NCBI GenBank assembly: GCA_034096865.1 | Contig: JAWQFJ010000516.1 | Span: 35,001 to 69,475, forward strand | DNA length: 34,475 nucleotides | DNA from: Theodoxus fluviatilis | Taxonomy: Eukaryota; Mollusca; Gastropoda; Cycloneritida; Neritidae | Direction of reading: 5' to 3' | In this document: positions 1-10,573 of the stretch, piece after piece | How positions within the stretch are numbered: the first letter of the stretch is position 1 | Layout: each line of letters opens with the position of its first letter | Program-made: the position numbers and the translations under genes | Notes under the pieces: model-generated | Database searches by the model: none | Seen by the model: the letters and a program-made list of their open reading frames with translations, nothing else | What the model was told of the DNA's origin: nothing

Positions 1-1515
1 GTTCACCCGCAATGTCCATGCCCCTCTAGCCAGGCACGCTCACCCGCAATGTCCATGCATCCCTAGCCAGGCATGTTCACACGCAATGTCCATGCATCCC
101 TAGCCAGGCATGTTCACCGGCAATGTCCATGCATCCCTAGCCAGGCGTGATCACCCGAAATATGAATGCATCCCTAGCCAGGCGTGTTCATCCGCAATGT
201 CCATGCATCGATAGCCAGGCATGTTCACACGCAATGTCCATGCATCCATAGCCAGGCACGCTCATCCGCAACGTCCATGCATCCATAGCCAGGCACGTTC
301 ATCCGCAATGTCCAAGCATCCATAGCCAGGCATGTTCATCCGCAATGTCCATGCATCCATAGCCAGGCATGTTCACACGCAATGTCCATGCATCCATAGC
401 CAGGCACGCTCACCCGCAATGTCCATGCATCCATAGCCAGGCATGTTCACATGCAATGTCCATGCATCCCTAGCCAGGCACGCTCACCCGCAATGTCCAA
501 GCATCCATAGCCAGCCATGTTCACCCGCAATGTCCATGCATCGATAGCCAGGCATGTTCACACGCAATGTCCATGCATCCCTAGCCAGGCACGCTCACCC
601 GCAATGTCCATGCATCCATAGCCAGGCATGTTCACACGCAATGTCCATGCATCCCTAGCCAGGCACGTTCATCCGCAATGTCCAAGCATCCATAGCCAGC
701 CATGTTCACCCGCAATGTCCATGCAGCTCTAGCCAGGCATGTTCACACGCAATTTCCATGCATCCCTAGCCAGGCATGTTCACCGGCATGTCCATGCATC
801 CCTAGCCAGGCGTGATCACCCGGAATATGAATGCATCCCTAGCCAGGCGTGTTCATCCGCAATGTCCATGCAGCTCTAGCCAGCCATGTTCACCCGCAAT
901 GTCCATGCATCCCTAGCCAGGCATGTTCACACGCAATGTCCATGCATCCCTAGCCAGGCGTGTTCATCCGCAATGTCCATGCATCCCTAGCCAGGCATGT
1001 TCACACACAATGTCCATGCATCCCTAGCCAGCCATGTTCACCCGCAATGTCCATGCATCCCTAGCCAGGCATGTTCACCCGCAATGTCCATGCATCCCTA
1101 GCCAGGCATGTTCACACGCAATGTCCATGCATCCCTAGCCAGGCATGTTCACACGCAATGTCCATGCATCCCTAGCCAGGCATGTTCACACGCAATGTCC
1201 ATGCATCCCTAGCCAGGCGTGTTCATCCGCAATGTCCATGCATCCCTAGCCAGGCATGTTCACACGCAATGTCCATGCATCCCTAGCCAGGCATGTTCAC
1301 ATGCAATGTCCATGCATCCCTAGCCAGGCGTGTTCATCCGCAATGTCCATGCATCCATAGCCAGGCATGTTCACACGCAATGTCCATGCATCCCTAGCCA
1401 GGCACGCTCATCCGCAACGTCCATGCTATTCTAGCCAGCCACGTTCATCCGCAATGTCCAAGCATCCCTAGCCAGCCATGTTCACCCGCAATGTCCATGC
1501 AGCTCTAGCCAGTTA
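1..1515. repeat. 37-bp satellite array, about 41 copies
   Basis: Head-to-tail repeats of a 37-bp unit whose core is CGCAATGTCCATGCATCC followed by TAGCCAGGCATGTTCAC. Copies differ at a few recurring positions (catgttcacac / cgtgttcatcc / cacgctcaccc variants), suggesting higher-order shuffling of variant classes. The array runs off the left edge, so its full length is unknown. It ends sharply at TAGCCAGTTATACG. Degenerate fragments reappear at about 1800-1960. No coding potential. Confidence 0.95.
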
Positions 1516-2417
1516 TACGTGACTGTGCAGGGGCTAGGGTAGGAAAAATGACAACATGAGATATTTCAGCTACAATATTGTTCATTTATTCATGAACATT
1601 CTAGAAAAAACAGCATACTCATTGAGGAAAATTTTAAAATTACTTTACAGTAATGTAAAGTCCGGGAAAGGCACTGATGACAAAATCTCTGTTTTGCCGA
1701 CTTTAATCTTGTTTCTCGTGCACAGTCACATAGCTACCCGCAAAATGCATGCTTCTTAGTCTAAACAGAAATGTCCACAGGCAATAATTTCCTCAGGCAG
1801 CAACGATAGCCAAGCACCTCCATCCGCAATGTTCATGCATTCCTACCAAGTCATATCTATCCGCAATAAACATGCTTCCAGACAAGTCGTTCTAACCTAA
1901 ACAGCCATGCATCCACAACCAATAATTTCCTCCTGCAGCAACCATGTATTCATAGCCAGGTGTATCCACTGCTTGCACGTATGTTATACGACCTTAGAGA
2001 GACCCTCAGGCAGCTACTCCAGTCTGTGAAGGACACATTGTGCTTCCATGCCATAAACTGTAGCTGAATTATACAGCATAGACCGGTCAGAGCGAGAGAG
2101 AGAAAAAGAGTGATTCATGAGCCATGAAAGAGTTCAGCGTTTTACCGTTTGGACCACGACCTTGTCACCCTGCGAAGTATGAACACACGTGTGTGTGCTA
2201 TGCATGGGCACGTGCGAACGAGTTTACATGTATGTCTGTATATGTTTGTGCATGCGTGAGTACGTGTTTCATCAACATTCCTACCGCCATAAACAACATT
2301 TTCTACTCTGCCCATTTTGCTCATTTTTCTTCTTCTTTCTTTTGTATTCTATAGTATGTCTCTGGATCTTTTCAGTTATTGAGACTTGATATTGTTCTGA
2401 TGCCTTATGACAGCTTT
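1516..2417. other. Unique AT-rich sequence with decayed satellite fragments
   Basis: No gene is seen. Around 1800-1960 there are fragments resembling the 37-bp satellite (atccgcaatgttcatgcat, tagccaggtgtatccac) separated by the repeated words caataatttcctc and tgcagcaaccat. From 2180 to 2270 a TG-rich stretch occurs. Confidence 0.6.
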
Positions 2418-2419
2418 CC

Positions 2420-2436
2420 GGGGGGGGGGGGGGGGG
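2420..2436 (+). repeat. Poly-G tract (17)
   Basis: Uninterrupted run of 17 G; potential G-quadruplex former and a likely assembly-length uncertainty. Confidence 0.9.
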
Positions 2437-2807
2437 AGCAAATGGAGAAGACCCAAAAGCCCGCAGGAGGCCTTCCACTTGATGAGAGAAGCATCGAGCA
2501 GCCCAAGTCGTAAGATGCACTCGGGCGTTTCTGAAAACACCTAAACCGAAGTTCGGCAACATCGCTGAGATACTGAAGACGGCGGTACAGAAGGATGGGA
2601 CAATGCAGAGCCAGAGGCGGGTCGCATCGCCCGGATCCTACGGGATGGCATTCCTAGGAACATTCGAGAGGCCCACCTTCCAAACAGTCACGTGTGCCAA
2701 GATGGCAACACGACTGAAAACGTAGCAAGCTAAGGCAACCACGGATAGACGAATGGATAAAAGTATCGATGAATGGGTATATGAATGAGTGGAATGAATT
2801 TTACGGT

Positions 2808-2955
2808 TGATTACCCTTTGAAGACTATGAGAGGACACTGATAACGAAAAATCATTGGAGTTGGTTAGAATAAAAGCGAATCAAGTAACGGTTTCCCTGC
2901 TCATTCGCCTCTTACGAACTACGTAGGGAGGCGCGGTGGGCCAATTCTTACTCCC
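2808..2955 (-). mobile_element. SINE-like dispersed repeat, copy 1
   Basis: Shares, in the plus orientation, ctttgaagactatgaga, acgaaaaatc-ttggag, caagtaac-gtttccc, cgcctcttacgaa and gtaggga-gcgc with copies at 4765-4912 (opposite strand), 25204-25362 and 32295-32395. Preceded by GAAT-type tetranucleotide repeats (2745-2800), the counterpart of the tails of the other copies. Strand is assigned by placing the microsatellite at the 3' end; that is an inference. Confidence 0.6.
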
Positions 2956-3149
2956 ATCCCACATGGGTCTGGCAATAACGGTGGATGACTGGCGTCATTT
3001 CTACACAAGAGGGAAAGACAGGGACGCCAGGTGGCGCCTGCCACAGGGCGTGGTGCGAGAGGAAAAGTTTGGACCTCCCAGGAGACGGCACTTCTCCACG
3101 TACAGCCAAGGTGTGCAGGAACGTAGATGCATGCACGACAAAAGGAGCG

Positions 3150-3325
3150 CGCGCGCGCGCACGTGGACAAAGGATAATCATCCACGCGCCCGTGCACAGA
3201 ACCAATCACACACGCTCGGGTGCACGAACAAGCACATTTATAAATACACATGCGCTGGTACACACACATAAGCATGCATGCATGCAAAATACACACACAC
3301 ATGCACGCACACACACAAACATGCA
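3150..3325. repeat. (GC)n and CA-rich low-complexity stretch
   Basis: gcgcgcgcgcgcgc at about 3149 and a CA/CATG-rich run at about 3210-3325. The open frames crossing it on both strands are low-complexity artefacts. The flanking unique sequence, 2956-3148 and 3340-3960, shows no gene. Confidence 0.8.
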
Positions 3326-3962
3326 CTCATGATATAAATTGCGCTCATTCAGTCGCTCCCTCGCACATGTATACACGGTAAAAGCAAAAGTACATGAAGT
3401 GAATTACTACTGCTGAAATGTACTCCCTCTGACATAGGAAACGGGCATAATCATAATTCTCAGCCTTGCAACTCCTGGCACATTGGAGTCTTAATAGGCG
3501 AAAGGACTGACATGGTGGTATCTTATATATAGCCTCGGAAAATGTATGTTTCTCAAAATGTTGTTGATGTTTTTATCCCGTCTAAGACACATTCAAGCAC
3601 CCAACTACAAATCACTCCTTACGACTGTAATAAATTGGCCCATTTTCCCCCTCCCCCTACTTCCCAGAAGAAAACGAATGTTAAAAATAACAACAGTGTT
3701 AAATGGGCTTACAAGTGCTTGAATTAGTGTTTGCCTACGAGGCCACAGATGAAAACACGGTGAGCATTCTGCAGACATTACTGGCAGTCTCAGCTCGTGG
3801 AGAGCACGAAAGAGCCCAATGAAGGAGTCGCTTCCTGTCAAATTACAGCTTGACGTAGATCCTCTTTCTCCAGTGCTTTTGATCCGTTTTTGTGTGTGCC
3901 CCCACCTCTAGCGGAATACGTGCTGTCCCCGTTGCTGTTGTGAAGCAGTTCTACGTAAGCGC

Positions 3963-3964
<2 letters not shown>

Positions 3965-4024
<60 letters not shown>

Positions 4025-4218
4025 CGCGCGCACGCCCGAGTGCGTGTTTGTGTGTGTGTGTGTGTGTGCGCGCCCGTGTGTGCATGTTTGTGTGTATGTG
4101 TGTGTGCGTGTGTGTGCAAGTGAGTGTATGTGTGTTTGTGTGCGTGTTTGTGTGTGTGTGTTGGTGTGTGGGTGTGGGTGTGTGTTTGTGTGTATGCGTG
4201 CATGCGCGCGTGTGTGTA
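3965..4218 (+). repeat. (TG)n microsatellite, 54 nt pure, then imperfect
   Basis: Pure TG from 3965 to 4018, then about 200 nt of TG interrupted by CG, TTTG and CATG steps. Alternating purine-pyrimidine sequence, Z-DNA prone. It generates long His-Thr or Cys-Val open frames on both strands, rejected as genes. Confidence 0.97.
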
Positions 4219-4276
4219 CAGATGAAAAGTGACATCGAATTCTGAGACAATAAGTGTATCCACTAGGGGCGGAAAT

Positions 4277-4279
<3 letters not shown>

Positions 4280-4340
<61 letters not shown>
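4280..4340. repeat. (AT)n microsatellite, about 30 units
   Basis: Uninterrupted AT dinucleotides flanked by ggaaatggc and cacatacatacata. The flank aggggcggaaatgg occurs on both sides (4265 and 4401), suggesting a local duplication around the tract. Confidence 0.95.
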
Positions 4341-4341
<1 letters not shown>

Positions 4342-4346
<5 letters not shown>

Positions 4347-4764
4347 CATACATACCATACAACCCTGAGCAGGAACCACACATGTGTGTGAAATATGTAT
4401 AGGGGCGGAAATGGGGTGGGGGATGATCCTAAATAGAGAGTTTCTTTGTTTTGCTTCTACATGTGCATGTATGTCAGGCAGCAGATGTTAGAACGCACTG
4501 AGTGTCTACACTTGCAACACGCAAACGCAAGTTGCGCCCAGACGAAGATTTACACCTTTTCGTGTAAAGAAATAAATACAAGCCAAAGCCACGCGAGGCA
4601 AAAACGTTTGACGCGATAAAACTGGTCTTTTTAAAATTTTATAGAAAGTAAAAAACGACTCTTGGGCACACCTACGAGACGTGGTTCCAGAACACAGCTG
4701 TTTTGTGACGACCCCATGTCGCTACAAGATCAGCTTCCCCTCCAAGCTAGGCCTCCCTTTGGGT
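4342..4764. other. Intronic/flanking sequence, nothing recognised
   Basis: Mixed-composition sequence with no exon-like ORF of known family, no tRNA-like fold noticed and no simple repeat. Confidence 0.5.
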
Positions 4765-4935
4765 TTGAAGTAGGAACAGATCCACCGCGCCTCCATGCGA
4801 TTCGCAAGACCCGACTTACTAGGGAAATCGTGGCTTGACTTACCCTTACTCTGAACAGCTCCACTGGTTCTCGTGACCAATGGCCTTACATAGCCTACAA
4901 AGGCTGATTGGTTGTAAAAAAAAAATCATTCATTC
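4765..4935 (+). mobile_element. SINE-like dispersed repeat, copy 2, with A-run and (ATTC)n tail
   Basis: Reverse-complement relative of the copies at 2808, 25204 and 32295: gaacagatccaccgcgcctcc, gcgattcgcaagaccc, ggccttacatagcctacaaaggctgat. It ends in a ten-A run and tcattcattcattcattg, a retroposon-like 3' tail. Best-preserved tail of the family in the window, so it sets the orientation. Confidence 0.65.
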
Positions 4936-5479
4936 ATTCATTGCAAGCTTTGCCTGCCATCACACAGCAAGCAACGCTTTGCCCGTCTGCTTGCACATTG
5001 GCGTTGTCAAAACTGAGGAAAACCACACTAAGTATTTCAGTCTGAGGATGAGAACCCATTTCCGTTTATTTAATACGCAGTCACAGAAAAATTGAAGGGT
5101 TTCTTTATTGGGTGAACGCCTCCGAAAAAGCTTTCAACGATAGTCTCTTGTAAAACTGAAAGTTCGTATTTTCTTAAAAGAAAGACGCTCGCATGATTTT
5201 TTAAAATACCTAACAGGCAAAATATCCCGCATTCTTGCTTCAGTGTTTCCAGAGCAGGGGTTAATACTGTGGACTCTGTTTGAACGACCCTTTTTATCTC
5301 TCCACTAATGATCGCCATCTGCTGTCAATGCGGTAATAGCACCGGCGACTCATGTTTCAACAAGTCGACAAAACGTGTAAACTCCGGGGTGAAATGAGAG
5401 TAATAACTTGTCACGGCGCCCACCATACCGGCAGAAGTCAATTTGTCTGTCTTCATTTACAAATTCATGAAGAAGGATA
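4936..5479. other. Intronic sequence, nothing recognised
   Basis: Unique sequence without convincing exon borders or family match. The 82-codon minus-strand frame at 5070-5318 has no recognisable domain. Confidence 0.45.
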
Positions 5480-5960
5480 ATGAAGCGCCTCACTTTGATC
5501 CATCACTCGATAAGACTGCGAGGCCGCGCTGACCGCGCTTAATGACGGACCTCTCTCCATCGCCCTCGCGCCAGACTTTTTCTCGTATGCAAATAAGGCG
5601 TGGCCGATCCAATCAACCAATCAAGTCGAGCTAACAGCGTTGGTGCGGGCCTGCGGAGGGGCGGGTGGGGGTGGGCGCCACCCCAGGAGGCGCTAAGCTG
5701 TGATTGACGTTTCAATCTGGGCGCCCTGGGCGGACGGCCCGGGAACAATCACGGCCCTGTCAGGGGCAGGCCCCGGTGTAGGGGGCTGTCTATTTTCCGG
5801 GCCTCCCCTCTCAAGGGACAATCAATTCCGAATTGTCAGCCCCGCAAATGAATCGCTCCCCCGGCCCCTCGAACCGGCGACCCCTTGGTCTCATTGGCCC
5901 GCTCCCACTGGGACGATAAAATGAAATACTTCAATTTTGCCTCATCTTTCTTAGACTTGC
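5480..5960. promoter_or_regulatory. Candidate conserved non-coding element with POU octamer and CCAAT/PBX-like sites
   Basis: Repeat-free, GC-balanced block. It contains a perfect octamer ATGCAAAT at 5587-5594 and the doublet CCAATCAACCAATCAA at 5609-5624 (CCAAT or PBX-like), with further attgac/tcaatt words near 5700 and 5820-5840. Assigned only from composition and motif density; no alignment is available. Confidence 0.3.
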
Positions 5961-6054
5961 CCGTCAGTATGTGCTCGGAGAGCCAAACAGCAGTTCACGG
6001 GAGAGGTCCGGGTCATGCACAAATTTGCCCAGGCGCGCAGCTTTCCCCGATCTT

Positions 6055-6458
6055 GGAAGAGGACGGAGCAGGAGTGGGTGGGGAGTCAAGGGTGGGGTTG
6101 GGGGTCGGGGGATATGTCTAGAAAAGCCTAAAGGGTGGAGGTAAGAACAAGGGAGGAGGGGTGGATGTGGGGGGGTGGGGGAAGGGTACTGATGGGGTGA
6201 AACTGAGATGGGGTACAAAAGGTGGGACCTAAATGCAAGAGAGGATGGGAAGCAGAGCAAGGACAGACGAGGGGAAAGGATGAACGAAGTTGAAGGCAGA
6301 AGAAAGGTGCCAGGATTGGAGGTGGACGAAAGGGTTACATAGAAAGCGTGCGTGTGTTTCGGGGGGGGGGGGGGGGGTGAGAGAGGGCGAGACATTGATT
6401 CTTTATCGAGGATGGAATTTTAGGTATTTCCGCCTATCTTACAAATTGTCTTTGCTCA

Positions 6459-6467
<9 letters not shown>
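6055..6467 (+). repeat. Polypurine (G/A-rich) region with poly-G 6361-6377
   Basis: The plus strand is dominated by GGGTGGGG and GAGG words, ending in a 17-G run. Potential triplex or G-quadruplex sequence. The minus-strand Pro/Ser-rich frame at 5964-6395 is a composition artefact. Confidence 0.8.

Positions 6468-6541
<74 letters not shown>
6468..6541 (+). repeat. (GA)n microsatellite, 74 nt
   Basis: Pure GA dinucleotides following a short TG run. Confidence 0.97.
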
Positions 6542-6543
<2 letters not shown>

Positions 6544-7001
6544 CACTGGGGTGAGAGTTGGACGGACAGAGGCAAAGGATGAAGTGGGCGGAGGGACTCA
6601 ACTCGGTTGGAATCCCACAGAGAGGGTACTGGAACTGCGCTGTGGGGAAGGAAAGAAGGGAGGGTGAAGAGCTAGCGGCGAGGAGAAAGGGGAGCGTGGG
6701 GGGTGGAGGTGGGGGGGAGGCCAGGAAGTGGGGAAGGGTGGGCGGAGGAGCCAGTCTACGGGGGCAGAATCTGCTCGGGGAAAATTTGATTACCGCCAGC
6801 TAGAGCGACCTGGACGGCGAGGGGTGCCGCCTGGTAAAAAGATGGATCACAGAGTTATTGTTAATTTTCCTCATTGTTTTCTTCCAACATCCCCTTCTCG
6901 CCCCTTGCCATGACGGCGATCGAGTGCCCGATTGAGTTATGCCGCGCTGCGCCGTAGATGGATGACGGTGGGAGGTGGGGGTGGGGGGGGGGGGGGGGGG
7001 G
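6542..7001 (+). repeat. G-rich low-complexity sequence ending in poly-G 6983-7001
   Basis: Gly/Arg-type open frames arise from GGGAGG/GGTGGGG words; a 19-G run closes the region. The block 6780-6960 between is more complex but has no exon signature. Confidence 0.7.
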
Positions 7002-7480
7002 AGGAGAAGGGGACATGAGACAGAGGAAGGGGTGCACGGAGAGTGGCAGTGGGGGCTCAGGTTTCGAGTTGTCGCCCTTGTGACAATCGGGTTTGAGCTG
7101 GGGCGAGTGCGAGGTTGTGGGTGAAGCGCGTCAACCATCCGCGACAGATGTTGGGCTGATAGTCGCCACGCTAATTCCTGGGCGCCTTGGCGGGGCTGGC
7201 TGGAGCATTAGGACCCGTTGGGATGAAGGGGATACACTCCCTGGATTGGCTGGCGACAGTAATGAGCTCACTCTGTCTCTCACTGCTATCGAACACTGCC
7301 ATGCCAGGGCTCTTGTACGAGGAGAGCGATTAGAGTCATCGAGTAGAGGAGCGGGTCTTTATATGTACAGCTCGGTCTAAGCGCGTGCGATTTAAACACA
7401 CGGTGGAAACAGAATGTATTCCACTCATAGTTCGTGACGTCAGCAACTCTGTACAAGATGTCGTTGGAAAGTGAACAACT
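7002..7480. other. Intronic sequence, nothing recognised
   Basis: Unique, fairly GC-rich sequence. The expected next PAS-A exon (V-E-x-T-G-S-S on the minus strand) was looked for and not found here. Confidence 0.45.
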
Positions 7481-7623
7481 GCTACTGCTGCCGCCGCCGA
7501 TGCTGCTGCTACTACCACCATCACCACCACTAATATCACTACTACCACTACCATCACTACTACTACTACTGCTACTACTACTACTACTACTACTACTGCT
7601 ACTACTGCTACTATAACTACTAC
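7481..7623 (+). repeat. (CTA/CTG)n trinucleotide repeat
   Basis: CTG, CCG, CCA and CTA triplets becoming nearly pure CTA/TAC towards 7550-7620. Poly-Ser and poly-Leu frames in this stretch are artefacts. It lies about 230 bp 3' of the PAS-A exon in its intron. Confidence 0.95.
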
Positions 7624-7851
7624 AAGAAGAACCGAACTCGAGCAATAAAATTTCTCGTGCCAGATTCCTACTTTTCAAATAACCGTAAATGGGTTGAAAC
7701 TTAAAACTTGGTTGCGCCAAATGACAAGGCAGAAAATGAAAATAATTTCAACAGTTCGAATCAATGCCCATGTAGGGTTTCTCCATGAGTTGTCTACCCG
7801 AAAAACACAGCATCTTCCAGCCAGGCAAACCAACACCGATTGGCGCCGTAC

Positions 7852-7941
7852 CTGTGACAGGCCCAGGTAGATGGAGACGGTCTCGGACACGTACAGGAAG
7901 CGTCCGTCGTTGGCCAGGTTGAAAGCAAAGCCGTCCAGTGA
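7852..7941 (-). CDS. trh: PAS-A exon of trachealess/NPAS3-like gene
   Basis: Exon of exactly 90 nt (30 codons), phase 0 at both ends, with acceptor ctctctcttccag and donor TCACAG then gtacgg. It reads [20 protein letters not shown], then [10 protein letters not shown]: the first beta strands and helix of PAS-A, with the [12 protein letters not shown] motif diagnostic of the Trh/NPAS1/NPAS3 branch. In the family, PAS-A mediates partner choice (ARNT/Tango). The exon joins the linker exon over a 10.1-kb intron. The following exon, expected to begin V-E-(L/M)-T-G-S-S, was not found between 1 and 7851, so the downstream intron exceeds 7.8 kb. Confidence 0.95.
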
Positions 7942-8978
7942 CTGGAAGAGAGAGCATAGTGAACAGGACGTGCTTTCAATCGCTCATCCTCAAGTCAAAG
8001 AGACAAGTTATTCAGGCAGGTTGGCACGAAATTGTTCACGCTTACTTTGTCATAAGGATGTTTGTACTCAACATATCATCAGCAGTGAATTTTTACGCTT
8101 TAAAGATCGATACTGACGATGACATCCGTCATTCATGGTTTGAAACAAGACTTCTTGTTGAGTAGATCTGTAAAACACACGATGCCTTTCTGTGAATGTA
8201 TCATTTAAGACAGCCATTTGTAGTACTATAAATACACAGAACAAAGCCACAAGAATAAGACAGCTAATTCCCATCATAAAGATTTCCCCGACAACATATA
8301 ATGCTGGTAATAGACGCGTGTCCTACTGGTGCATTGTATCCCTCCTGACAATCGTGCCAAGTGAAACCAAGCACGCACGACCTATCTCTGCACAGGAATA
8401 TGGCAGTTGCCCATCGAACTCAAAGTCGACAAAGGCGGACTCTGCTGGTGTGTCTGTGTGTGGCTCTGCAGGGTCAGTTGCTTAGCCTACCTAGTCGGCA
8501 AGTAATAGGAAGTGACTGCCCTCTTGATGAATGCAGGCCGATGAAATCAGTAGCTGGCGTAGGCCCCGAGCTGATCTGGGGGCATGCCACAGTGCCGGAG
8601 GTGCGTCTCCATACACGTCCTTGGTTATTTTATCGAGGCGATTTTGGCTTCCAGAGCCTTCGGATAAGACGCCGTACAGGACTTGTCGGGGAGCTGCAAT
8701 TCGTCCATCAGGATGACGTGACTGATCCATAACGAGTGATCTCCAAGGTTCATGCCATCAATGCATGCGAAACATTTACAACAATCATATTGTTGATAAA
8801 CACTTGATTTCATAATGAACAGCACTAAGATCAAACGACTTCACAGGGAACTATCGCGGTCTGCTCATGCAGCTTCTTCCCGCGCGGCGTCTCCCTCCGT
8901 ACAGAACCTCCCGGCACAAGACTCGTATTTTCACTGTTTAGGTCTTTGAAAGTGCTGCGACAGCCCTACAACACCACA
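7942..8978. other. Intron upstream of PAS-A exon, nothing recognised
   Basis: Unique intronic sequence immediately 5' (gene sense) of the PAS-A exon. The 123-codon plus-strand frame at 8361-8732 has no recognisable domain and opposes the gene. Confidence 0.5.
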
Positions 8979-9077
8979 TGCACACACACGCACGTACATA
9001 CACACATACACGCACGCACGCACTCATGCACGCACACACATACACATTAACACACACACACACACACACACACACAC
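8979..9077 (+). repeat. (CA)n-rich microsatellite
   Basis: CACACG/CATACA mixture becoming pure CA from about 9051 to 9077. Confidence 0.9.
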
Positions 9078-9574
9078 GTAGTGAATGAGACACTTCATTC
9101 TCAATATGAAAATTTCACAATTGACTCTATAGATGAGTGCAAAGCGTTGACACTCTAAAAGGTTTCCTCATTTATAGTAAAAGTTGGTTTTGTAGTATTA
9201 GTGAACAAATCCACACGTGAGCGCTAGTCCTCCGAAGTGCAGACAAAAGTTCACTTCTCTGTAATGATGGAATATAGATAACAATTTCTGAAAAGGTTGT
9301 GCATTGATGAAAATACCACGAGCATCAGGATTTGTGCTCAGCCAGGTGGTTTCTTCAGAAATGAATTCATCAGCTATGTGAATGAAACATGAATGACTGT
9401 GCGTTCAAAAGATGCAACAGTCCAACATGAAGCGGATGAACAACGACATTGAATATGACAGTCACGAGTGCAGAAGAGACCTTTGACATGCAAATCATGC
9501 AAACGATATTTCACACGGTGCGGTTGACAGCTTCGCACAATGTAGCCAGCAAAAGAAAATCTGTGTGCCACAGG

Positions 9575-9726
9575 CACGACACTCACTACTGCCTGACAAT
9601 ACACCTCCCTCCCTCCTGCCGGGCTCTACACCTGACTGTGTGGCGTTTGTGTTTGAGTGCGTCACACAGCACGACACTCACTACTGCCGGGCTCTACACT
9701 TGACTGTGTGGCGTTTGTGTTTGACT
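9575..9726 (+). repeat. Tandem duplication, about 70-95 bp, two copies
   Basis: cacgacactcactactgcc and gggctctacac(c/t)tgactgtg with tggcgtttgtgtttga occur at 9575 and again at 9670. The first copy carries about 26 extra bases (tgacaatacacctcc...) between the two words. No coding function seen. Flanks 9078-9574 and 9727-10498 hold nothing recognised. Confidence 0.85.
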
Positions 9727-10496
9727 CATCACTCCAAGTGGCACGTCAGGATGCGCAGCACTTCGCATCCTGGTGCCCACTGTTTCCTCTGATGTCTGGC
9801 ACAATGGGTCGACAACTTAATGTGGGCTTAGCGGCGCCCTTTGAAAGTGGACGAAAGAAAACGGGTGAAGGGCTCTCGGGTGCAAAACTGGACCCCTACG
9901 CCCATTCACGAATTCACAGTCACACTCGAAAGTCACGCCCACGATGAATTTTTCATGGTTTCCCCCACCACGCGCCATCCACAGGCATGCTTTCCTGGAG
10001 GTCACGTAATATATGTGTGAAACGTGTTGTGAAATTTTTCCCTCTAAGAGTTTATTTGTTTGCTTTTTTAAAATAAAGATCTATACAAGGTATAAATCGT
10101 ATCAAGTGGCTAGTCTAGTTTTCTCTAGAGTCATGGCCTGTGTTTTATCTAAATATACATCATAAGTACGCTGTCACAAGGAGGGATGGGCCATGGTGCC
10201 TCAGCCTGGATTTACGAGTATCCTATTCAAATACAAGTACCACAGTTCCGGAAGCACATCTACCGTTCATGCTGAAATAACTGGGGCAATGAACGGTCTC
10301 TCTGTTTCAATCTCAACTCACTCAGATGATGATGATAATAGCAAGTTGATTTTAAATGGTGATGGTGTTATGTATAGACCTCTTACACATTTGGCAAAGG
10401 GGTGTCAATAAGGAGGACCGTGTACAAGTGAAATGCACATTTGTACAAGAACTTCAGCCTTTAGAATGCTGAATGAAAGAAATCTCCTCCCATTGA

Positions 10497-10498
<2 letters not shown>

Positions 10499-10570
<72 letters not shown>
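10499..10570 (+). repeat. (TG)n microsatellite, 36 units
   Basis: Uninterrupted TG for 72 nt. Confidence 0.98.

Positions 10571-10573
<3 letters not shown>

Noticed and set aside
1..1515. CRISPR array
   Set aside because: Units are contiguous 37-bp near-identical repeats with no unique spacers, in a eukaryotic context.
3838..4383. Long His/Thr- or Cys/Val-rich frames on both strands
   Set aside because: Translations of (TG)n and (AT)n microsatellites.
7286..7720. Poly-Ser minus-strand frame of 144 codons
   Set aside because: Produced by the (CTA/CTG)n repeat; it lies in the intron after the PAS-A exon with no family match.
1..7851. The next PAS-A exon (V-E-x-T-G-S-S)
   Set aside because: Searched by eye on the minus strand and not found; presumed beyond the left edge.
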